Shown here: positions 6,653 through 12,003 of the stretch, piece by piece | Layout: every line of letters begins with the position of its first letter | Position numbering within the stretch: position 1 is the stretch's first letter | Assembly (NCBI GenBank): GCA_947589175.1 | Contig: CANPZR010000016.1 | Span: 1-20,546, forward strand | DNA length: 20,546 nt | Source: an uncultured Lachnospiraceae bacterium | GTDB taxonomy: Bacteria > Bacillota > Clostridia > Lachnospirales > Lachnospiraceae | Direction: 5' to 3' | Notes under the pieces: model-generated | Seen by the model: only the letters and a program-made list of their open reading frames with translations | Told to the model about the DNA's origin: nothing | Databases searched by the model: none | Program-made: the position numbers and the translations under genes

Positions 6653-7630
6653 TCATCCTCCGATTTTCTTGCCTGTGCCGTCGCAATACTTGCACACGCC
6701 GCTGCCATTACAGCTATTGCATTTACCGCTGCCAAAGCATACATAGCACATATTGTAACCATATGTGCCCGTGCCATAGCTGCCCGTCCCGCCGCAGACA
6801 GAACAACGCCCGTCGCCGTCATCACAAGTGGTGCATTTGCCGGAGCCATGACAGATCACGCAAGGACTGCTCGAATTGCTGTTACCTGTACTGCCGCTGC
6901 CCGCGCTACTATTACCTGCATTACTGCCTCCCGCGCTGCTGTTACCTGCTGAGCTGGCGCTGGCTAAAGCTGCGTCAAGCTGGCTTTCCTCCACAAACTG
7001 TGCCTCTCCTGCCATCTCAATCGTTACTCCGCCGACGAGTTTTACATAAAACATCGCATATTGCCTGTTGGTAAATTTGTAAAGGCCAATATGCACTTCT
7101 TCATTTGTCGCTTGAAAATCCTCTCCCGTATCTAGATTCTCAATCTCTATCTCACAGCCCTTGTCATATGCCTCGGGGTTGTTAAATGCGGCGCCCTCTT
7201 TCGCCACATCTTCCTCTATCGACACTCCAAATGCGTAGTTCACACCGTTATAGACAAATACCGCTACAATCAACGCCTCATCACCATCCGAAGAATAGTA
7301 AAATGTGCCCTCAGACGCACTGACGCCATTTACCGTGAGATACGATTTCTCGGGTATGCCGGGTATCCGGGACCAGTCACCGGTTGTATTGGCCTGCCCC
7401 GCGGGAGCCTGTGTCTGTTGCTGCGGCTGCTGTGGCTGCTGAACATCCGCGTTCTGCTGCGGCTGTTGGGGCTGTTGCTGCTGCGGCTGCTGAGCATCCG
7501 CGCTCTGCGAGGCAGAATTGTTCTCTTCCCCGGAAGAGCAGGCGGTACTGAACGCCACACACGCCAAGATCAAAGCTGCCATCTCCACATAGCAGACTGC
7601 CCTCCGTGCCTGTCGCTTTAATTTGCGCAT
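6653..7630 (-). CDS. Lipoprotein with DnaJ-type CxxCxGxG cluster (tandem copy 1)
   Basis: This is a 325-residue exported protein. A basic, hydrophobic signal sequence is followed by a probable lipidation site in FSTAC-SSG (C31; the -3 residue is Ser rather than the usual Leu). Residues 35-80 are a Gln/Pro-rich linker encoded by CTG-type repeats. A middle domain (about 85-225) contains YYSSDGDEALIVAVFVYNG and VHIGLYKFTNRQYAMFYVKL and is not recognised. A Ser/Gly/Asn linker leads to six CxxC units, including CVICHGSG, CSVCGGTG, CYVCFGSG, CNSCNGSG and CKYCDGTG, as in the DnaJ zinc-binding domain. It is a close paralogue of the neighbouring 7675-8598 gene, with a matching ribosome-binding region (GAGGGGGATATAGTT). 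Placing a DnaJ-like cluster outside the cell is unusual; redox or metal binding is only a guess. Confidence 0.82.
   Translation of the reverse strand: MRKLKRQARRAVCYVEMAALILACVAFSTACSSGEENNSASQSADAQQPQQQQPQQPQQNADVQQPQQPQQQTQAPAGQANTTGDWSRIPGIPEKSYLTVNGVSASEGTFYYSSDGDEALIVAVFVYNGVNYAFGVSIEEDVAKEGAAFNNPEAYDKGCEIEIENLDTGEDFQATNEEVHIGLYKFTNRQYAMFYVKLVGGVTIEMAGEAQFVEESQLDAALASASSAGNSSAGGSNAGNSSAGSGSTGNSNSSSPCVICHGSGKCTTCDDGDGRCSVCGGTGSYGTGTYGYNMCYVCFGSGKCNSCNGSGVCKYCDGTGKKIGG
7411..7500 (-). repeat. CTG-rich triplet tract encoding Gln/Pro linker, copy 1
   Basis: Imperfect CTG/CTGCGG repeats on the plus strand encode the Gln/Pro linker of the lipoprotein on the minus strand. Such tracts can change length by slippage. 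The second copy at 8383-8463 is shorter. Confidence 0.7.
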
Positions 7631-7674
7631 AACTATATCCCCCTCTCGAATCGTAAAAATTTTTCAGAAATTAT

Positions 7675-8598
7675 TTATTGGATTACGCCCGTACCACCAC
7701 AGTACTTGCACACGCCGCTGCCGTTGCAACTGTTGCATTTACCGCTGCCGCCACATGTGTAGCACACATGATTATAATCGCCAAAATAGCCCGCTCCATT
7801 GCAGGAAGGGCAGAGTCCGTTACCGTCCGTGTGGCATAGGCTGCATTTGCCCGTGCCATAACAGGCCCTGCATGTCGAACTCGTGCCGCCCCCTGAACTG
7901 CCGCTTCCCGCGCTGCCGTTGCCCGTACTGCCGCTTAAGGCTGCCTCAACCTGGCTCTGATCCACATACTGCGCCTCTCCCGCCATCTCAATCGTTACTC
8001 CGGCAGAAAGTTTTACATAAAACGCCACATATTGCCTGCTGGTATATTTGTAAAGGCCAATGTGCAGCTCTGAATCTGTCGCCTGAAAATCCTCACCCGT
8101 ATCCAGATTCACGATCTGTGCCTCACAGCCCTTGTCATATGCCTCGGAGTTATTAAATGCGGCACCCTCTTTCGCCACCTCTTCCTCTATCGACACTCCA
8201 AATGCGTAATTCGCACCGTTATAGACAAACACCGCCATGATTAGCGCTTCATCTCCGTCCGAAGTATAATAAAACATTCCCTCGGTCACATTGGCACCAT
8301 CTACCGTGATATACGATCTCTCGGGCATGCTGGGAATCTGGGACCAGTCATAGCCGGTTGTATCGGCCTGTTCTGCGGGAGCCTGTGTCTGCTGCTGGGG
8401 CTGCTGCTGAACATCCGCGCCCTGCTGCGGCTGCTGAGGCTGTTGCTGCTGCGGCTGCTGAGCATCCGCGCTCTGCGAGGCAGAATTGTTCTCTTCCCCG
8501 GAAGAGCAGGCGGTGCCGAACATCGCGCACGCCAAGATCAGGGCTGCCATCTCCACATAGCAGACTGCCTTCCGGATTTGTCGCTTTAAATTTTTCAT
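7675..8598 (-). CDS. Lipoprotein with DnaJ-type CxxCxGxG cluster (tandem copy 2)
   Basis: This is a 307-residue paralogue of the following gene. It shares the signal sequence (MKNLKRQIRKAVCYVEMAAL), a probable lipidation site in FGTAC-SSG, the Gln/Pro linker, the middle domain (DGDEALIMAVFVYNGANYAFGV) and six CxxC units ending CYTCGGSG, CNSCNGSG, CKYCGGTG. The linker before the cysteine cluster and the second CxxC unit differ. It is the first gene of a five-gene operon (44 bases to the next copy) and is driven by the activator-type promoter at 8644-8687. The ATG has GAGGGGG 8 bases upstream. The function is not recognised; binding of zinc through the cysteine units is likely from the family pattern. 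Confidence 0.82.
   Translation of the reverse strand: MKNLKRQIRKAVCYVEMAALILACAMFGTACSSGEENNSASQSADAQQPQQQQPQQPQQGADVQQQPQQQTQAPAEQADTTGYDWSQIPSMPERSYITVDGANVTEGMFYYTSDGDEALIMAVFVYNGANYAFGVSIEEEVAKEGAAFNNSEAYDKGCEAQIVNLDTGEDFQATDSELHIGLYKYTSRQYVAFYVKLSAGVTIEMAGEAQYVDQSQVEAALSGSTGNGSAGSGSSGGGTSSTCRACYGTGKCSLCHTDGNGLCPSCNGAGYFGDYNHVCYTCGGSGKCNSCNGSGVCKYCGGTGVIQ
8383..8463 (-). repeat. CTG-rich triplet tract encoding Gln/Pro linker, copy 2
   Basis: This is the counterpart of the tract in the adjacent paralogue, with several imperfect CTG/CTGCGG units. It encodes the Gln/Pro linker just after the lipidated cysteine region. Confidence 0.65.
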
Positions 8599-8643
8599 AA
8601 CTATATCCCCCTCTCGTATAGTAAAAAATGGATCTTATTCTTT

Positions 8644-8687
8644 ATTATACAATATTGAATCAGAGAATTGGTGTGCTGGCTGCACAC
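8644..8687 (-). promoter_or_regulatory. Activator-type promoter of the lipoprotein/zinc-ribbon operon
   Basis: The dyad GTGTGC-N5-GCACAC (8671-8687) lies exactly 21 bases before a perfect TATAAT (8644-8649, minus strand). No good -35 hexamer is present at 16-18 bases. The dyad would centre near -42, the usual place for an activator that contacts RNA polymerase. The same architecture precedes cotH and the GH5 gene. The upstream part of this promoter is also the left copy of the 49-bp direct repeat. Confidence 0.7.
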
Positions 8688-8703
8688 TTTTAAAGAAAAT
8701 TTT
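8655..8703 (+). repeat. 49-bp direct repeat, left copy (flanks R-M operon)
   Basis: These 49 bases are identical to 11602-11650, offset 2,947 bases. The repeat starts TTGAATCAGAG, contains the GTGTGC-N5-GCACAC dyad and ends AAAGAAAATTTT. Weaker similarity continues for some 15 bases into an A-tract. This copy is joined to the functional -10 box of the lipoprotein promoter. Confidence 0.95.
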
Positions 8704-8778
8704 TGTAGAAAAAAATCGCGAAATGTCCCGAAATATCGTAGAAAAATGGAAATCAGAATTTTTGAAGGAAAAAATTTT

Positions 8779-9063
8779 TTACAATTTTTCAAAATAGAAC
8801 TTTTTATACTCAATCGTATCACAATTAACAAAGGAAATAAACTCCCCTTCAGACGGAACTAAACTGATGGGATCAGACGCCACAGGAGCGACCTCGCCTC
8901 GCTGCTCCATATGATACAAGACCAGGCAAAGCGCGTCCTCGACATTTTCTACCGCGTCGCTTATATCTTCTCCCTGCGTCATGCAGTTTGGAATATCCGG
9001 AAAGCGCACAGAATACTGTCCGCCCTCTTTGGTAAAAATAGCCGGATATACATATTTAGCCAT
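8779..9063 (-). pseudogene. HicB-family antitoxin, C-terminally truncated, no HicA partner
   Basis: This 94-residue protein has the HicB N-terminal domain. MAKYVYPAIFTKEGGQYSVR is followed by FPDIPNCMTQGEDISDAVENV and a helix ALCLVLYHMEQRG, then the segment ISLVPSEGEFISFVNCDTIEYKK. Full-length HicB proteins normally continue from DTxEY into a ribbon-helix-helix or helix-turn-helix DNA-binding part. Here the frame ends after only a few more residues in AT-rich DNA, about 75 bases from the direct repeat. No hicA gene lies on either side. The start has GAGGTG upstream and is 10 bases after the endonuclease stop, so it is still in the operon. It may be a remnant, or a HicB-like domain with another role. 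Confidence 0.7.
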
Positions 9064-9073
9064 AATATCACCT

Positions 9074-9991
9074 CTATCTCGGTCCCAAAAACTTATCTCC
9101 ATTCAAATGTATCATATGATCTGGCATTTCCGCAATCCAGACCTCCGTTTCCCATGCCAACGATTCCGAAAACCTCTTATAAGTCTTAAAATCAAGAAAC
9201 GCTGTCACAAAAATCTTTCCCGCCGTCGCATTCTTTGTCATTTCTGTTAATTCTAAAATTCTCTTAGAGTCCATCGGACCTACGGAAGTTACCGCTTCAA
9301 CAAAGTAAATCCAATTCCTATCTTCTTGATATAAAACTATATCCGGCATTTTATCATGTAAAGTTATTTCAACCCCCAGCTTTGTCAGCTTTTCAACATT
9401 TTTTACCAGATTCCTTTCTATTGTATCCCCAACATACAAGCACACGGAATTTGTGGCAAAGCGTGGTGCAAATTCCTCAATAACAGCCTTTTGCAATTCG
9501 TTGTGTTTTCCTGTTGAAAATTGAAAGCCAGCTCCATTGATACGCACAGGCATCATTGTCATTTTCTTTTTAGAGGCATAGATATCTACCAGCTTTTCAT
9601 GGTATTTTAGAAAACGATTGATTGAGTCCTGCCATCCCGGCGTTTGAAATGTCTTTATGATTTGCAATGTTTCATCTGTAAGCCTATAGCTATAATTAGG
9701 GCTATTGGTCGCTGTTCCATTATCCTCTATCAATGCGGCATTCCGAAAATGATGCAACGCCTGCTTACGGAATATTTCTCTGCTATTTTCCGCATAAGTC
9801 GAACCATAATTTGTATTGACAAACTGAATAATATCATGGATGCGAATCCACTCATTTCCAGCATCTTTCCATAATGTATCCCGCTTTATCCCTGCCATAG
9901 CCAGCAATACATAACAGCAAATATCCGCCTGTTGCGCTTTTGGCATTCCAAACATTCTCAAAAGCTCTCGTGCCTCATTTACCTTATCCAC
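9074..9991 (-). CDS. Type II restriction endonuclease, BsuBI/PstI family
   Basis: This 305-residue protein shows the conserved C-terminal half of the BsuBI/PstI endonuclease family. Segments are KHNELQKAVIEEFAPRF, LYVGDTIERN, LGVEITLHDKMPDIVLY, WIYFVEAVTSVGPMDSKRI, GKIFVTAFLDF and the near-invariant WETEVWIAEMPDHMIHLNGD. The PD and E-A motifs fit the catalytic PD-(D/E)xK-type core. The N-terminal third is helical and probably holds DNA-binding parts. The family cleaves CTGCAG, so that is the predicted site. Translation starts at GTG (9989-9991) with GGAGGG 5 bases upstream, overlapping the methyltransferase stop by 8 bases. This order and overlap couple the enzyme to its protective methyltransferase. 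Confidence 0.93.
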   Translation of the reverse strand: MDKVNEARELLRMFGMPKAQQADICCYVLLAMAGIKRDTLWKDAGNEWIRIHDIIQFVNTNYGSTYAENSREIFRKQALHHFRNAALIEDNGTATNSPNYSYRLTDETLQIIKTFQTPGWQDSINRFLKYHEKLVDIYASKKKMTMMPVRINGAGFQFSTGKHNELQKAVIEEFAPRFATNSVCLYVGDTIERNLVKNVEKLTKLGVEITLHDKMPDIVLYQEDRNWIYFVEAVTSVGPMDSKRILELTEMTKNATAGKIFVTAFLDFKTYKRFSESLAWETEVWIAEMPDHMIHLNGDKFLGPR

Positions 9992-11471
9992 AATATCCCT
10001 CCAGTATCATATTACAATTCTCTTCCGACATATCCTTGCTCTTCATCAGTTTTTTGCCCATCTCCTGTATGCATTCCAAATCAGGTACAGGCATTGCATT
10101 GATCTCTGTTGAATTTACCTGTGTTGATCCATTCAAAATCCTATAATATTCATCGTAAAGATCCGAATTAAAAATCACATATAATCCATACACAAGGCAC
10201 TCCGACATTTCCGTCACCAGTCCATCAATGAAATTGATTTTATTCTGCGTACTGATCTTCGTATATTGCGGATATTTCTTTGACAAATATACCCCGCACT
10301 GTAATCTGCGCCGTTCCTCCTTGGCAGTAAAACGTTTAACAAACAAATAATTTCGGTTTTCCTGCATCAATCCTTTTTGATCTGTCACTATATATTCATG
10401 CTCTTTTTGAATAGGAAACTGTACTTCTCCCTGTTTAATATGCTGCGAATAAAAAAGCGGAATTGCGCCTTCCTCCTCGTCATCACGAAGCTTCTCCCTA
10501 TTACGAAAATCAACCGTCAGTCCTGTTTTCATTTTTAACCCAATATCCGGCAATGTCTTATTAAATTTATGTAATTGTTCCAGCACCGAAACTTCTTTCT
10601 CGTCTGTTACTAAATACACATAAAAATCATTTCCCGATACAACGAGATTATATGGCACAGTAAGTGACGTCAGATTATCAAAATCACTATTTGACTGCGA
10701 AGAAGTAATAGTAACTTTCTCTGGAACTTGATATGTCTTTTTTATCTTGATAATAATTGTTTCCTGTAAAACATCTTCTTTATCAAACACTTTATTCCGA
10801 CTTGCAAATAAATGAATATGTTCTAACTTCCCCTCAGTCAGAAAATAGTGTCTAAATCGTGTAAAATAAGCTCCTGAAGTCCAAGAACGGGGAATAATAT
10901 ACACCAATTCCCCATTACAATCCAGATTAAACAATCCCATCGCCGCAAAAATGAAATACAGATTGGGAGCTCCATAACAGACTTCCGGCATAGCCGCTGC
11001 CTCCGGTGCACCTTTAGGTATCTTCATATATGGAGGATTGCCAATTACCATATCATATTTTTTAGGTTCAGGATTGCCGCCTAACATATGATTAAAATCT
11101 AAATACTGGCTTGTAATATAATTATCTGTAATAATATAAATTTGAATATCTTTTTTAGAGTTCTCCTTGCAAATATACAAATTTTCCTTGAGTAATTCCA
11201 AAATATTATCATCATTTTCATAGCAGGTTAATTCTATTGCCTGCACAGAAGCAATCTTCTCTAATCGTTCTATCAGTGCACATGATAATATCCCCGATCC
11301 TGCTCCCGCATCCAAAATACTGACTTTAGATTTATCGCAGGAAATATTATATAATCCGGCCATAAAACGTGCTGTTTCTTTGCTAGTAAAAAATTGACCA
11401 TATTTTTTTCGTTCTTTTTTGGGCATGCTGTCGATGTATTTGTTTGTGCGTTCGATAATGTAGTCTAACAT
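9984..11471 (-). CDS. Adenine-N6 DNA methyltransferase of the PstI-type R-M system
   Basis: This 495-residue methyltransferase is the cognate of the adjacent PstI-family endonuclease. Motif X is around 22-40 (KKYGQFFTSKETARFMAGL). The AdoMet-binding motif I is LDAGAGSGILS near 53-63. The catalytic motif IV is NPPY at 145-148, which marks amino-group methylation of adenine. The C-terminal half (about 200-495) should be the target recognition region. The predicted product is CTGCAG methylated on adenine, blocking self-cleavage. The ATG has AAGAAGG 6 bases upstream. The gene is first in the R-M operon and has its own promoter (11551-11578) and a dyad in the leader. Its DNA is visibly more AT-rich than the flanking envelope genes, supporting lateral transfer. 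Confidence 0.93.
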   Translation of the reverse strand: MLDYIIERTNKYIDSMPKKERKKYGQFFTSKETARFMAGLYNISCDKSKVSILDAGAGSGILSCALIERLEKIASVQAIELTCYENDDNILELLKENLYICKENSKKDIQIYIITDNYITSQYLDFNHMLGGNPEPKKYDMVIGNPPYMKIPKGAPEAAAMPEVCYGAPNLYFIFAAMGLFNLDCNGELVYIIPRSWTSGAYFTRFRHYFLTEGKLEHIHLFASRNKVFDKEDVLQETIIIKIKKTYQVPEKVTITSSQSNSDFDNLTSLTVPYNLVVSGNDFYVYLVTDEKEVSVLEQLHKFNKTLPDIGLKMKTGLTVDFRNREKLRDDEEEGAIPLFYSQHIKQGEVQFPIQKEHEYIVTDQKGLMQENRNYLFVKRFTAKEERRRLQCGVYLSKKYPQYTKISTQNKINFIDGLVTEMSECLVYGLYVIFNSDLYDEYYRILNGSTQVNSTEINAMPVPDLECIQEMGKKLMKSKDMSEENCNMILEGYCG

Positions 11472-11490
11472 TCTTTACCTTCTTTTTTCC

Positions 11491-11505
11491 ATTGAGTCGC
11501 TCAAT
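11491..11505. promoter_or_regulatory. Dyad in the methyltransferase leader
   Basis: ATTGAG-TCG-CTCAAT lies between the promoter and the ribosome binding site, 20 bases before the methyltransferase ATG. R-M operons are often autoregulated, so this may be a protein-binding site or a small RNA hairpin. No controller gene is present. Confidence 0.4.
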
Positions 11506-11550
11506 TTCATATATATTGCTGCCTTTTTTCTTATTTGTTAAAGTGATTTT

Positions 11551-11578
11551 AATATACCATATTCTCAAAAAAAGTCAA
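11551..11578 (-). promoter_or_regulatory. Promoter of the R-M operon
   Basis: TTGACT (11573-11578) is followed by 16 bases and TATATT (11551-11556), preceded by TGG as an extended -10. It is the best consensus promoter in the window and lies inside the segment bounded by the direct repeats, so the inserted unit carries its own transcription signal. Confidence 0.7.
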
Positions 11579-11601
11579 GATAGAATTCTTCCCCATATCT
11601 C

Positions 11602-11650
11602 TTGAATCAGAGAATTGGTGTGCTGGCTGCACACTTTTAAAGAAAATTTT
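11602..11650 (+). repeat. 49-bp direct repeat, right copy, with orphan operator
   Basis: This is an exact copy of 8655-8703, including the dyad GTGTGC-N5-GCACAC at 11618-11634. On the minus strand the sequence beyond the repeat (GAGATATGGGG) has no TATAAT at the 21-base position, so this copy is a promoter fragment without its -10. It abuts the cotH terminator. Confidence 0.95.
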
Positions 11651-11653
11651 CGT

Positions 11654-11694
11654 TAAAAAAAGCAGGAAACCGTCTTTCCAGACAGCTCCCTGCT
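11654..11694 (-). terminator. Rho-independent terminator after cotH
   Basis: On the minus strand AGCAGGGAGCTGTCT-GGAA-AGACGGTTTCCTGCT forms a continuous 15-bp stem if G-U pairs are counted, followed at once by a run of seven T. It lies 64 bases past the cotH stop. Confidence 0.85.
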
Positions 11695-11757
11695 CACGGA
11701 GCCGGACATGCCGCGCTCCTGCCAGAAATCAAATGAGAAATATGCCGACAACTGGCC

Positions 11758-12003
11758 TTATTTTACTTTTACCGTTTTTGTTCCCGCCTTATAATTTTTC
11801 TTTGTCGCCTTAATCTGAATCTTAGTGCCTTTTTTCAGGGCGGCGGTTTTAAAGGTGAATTTCTTTCCTGACACCTTGGCTTTCTTGAATTTCTTTTTGC
11901 CCACCTTTACCTTTACGGCCGCCTTTTTCACGGACAATTTTCCAGTGATTTTTTTGCTTCCGCGCTTTGCCTTAACGGAGATGATTTTTATTTTCTTCTT
12001 CGC
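11758..12003 (-). repeat. Inverted repeat encoding the lysine-rich domain, cotH copy
   Basis: These 246 bases match 16670-16915 in opposite orientation. By hand alignment about 24 bases differ, and only 3 of 81 encoded residues change. The match ends exactly at the stop codons. Confidence 0.9.

Noticed and set aside
6265..7074. Plus-strand open frame of 269 codons with many Cys and Arg
   Set aside because: It is antisense to the YARHG protein and the lipoprotein; its Cys-rich look comes from the Gly/Ser/Cys codons on the other strand.
7411..8463. Repetitive tracts that might suggest a CRISPR array
   Set aside because: They are imperfect CTG triplets inside coding sequence, with no constant repeat-spacer pattern. 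No CRISPR-like array is seen anywhere in the window.
8599..8778. A hicA toxin gene next to the HicB fragment
   Set aside because: No small frame with the HicA dsRBD-like pattern is present on either strand between the HicB stop and the lipoprotein gene.
8655..11650. Insertion sequence or integrase-borne element as the carrier of the R-M genes
   Set aside because: No transposase or recombinase gene and no terminal inverted repeats lie between the direct repeats; 49 bases is long for an IS target duplication.
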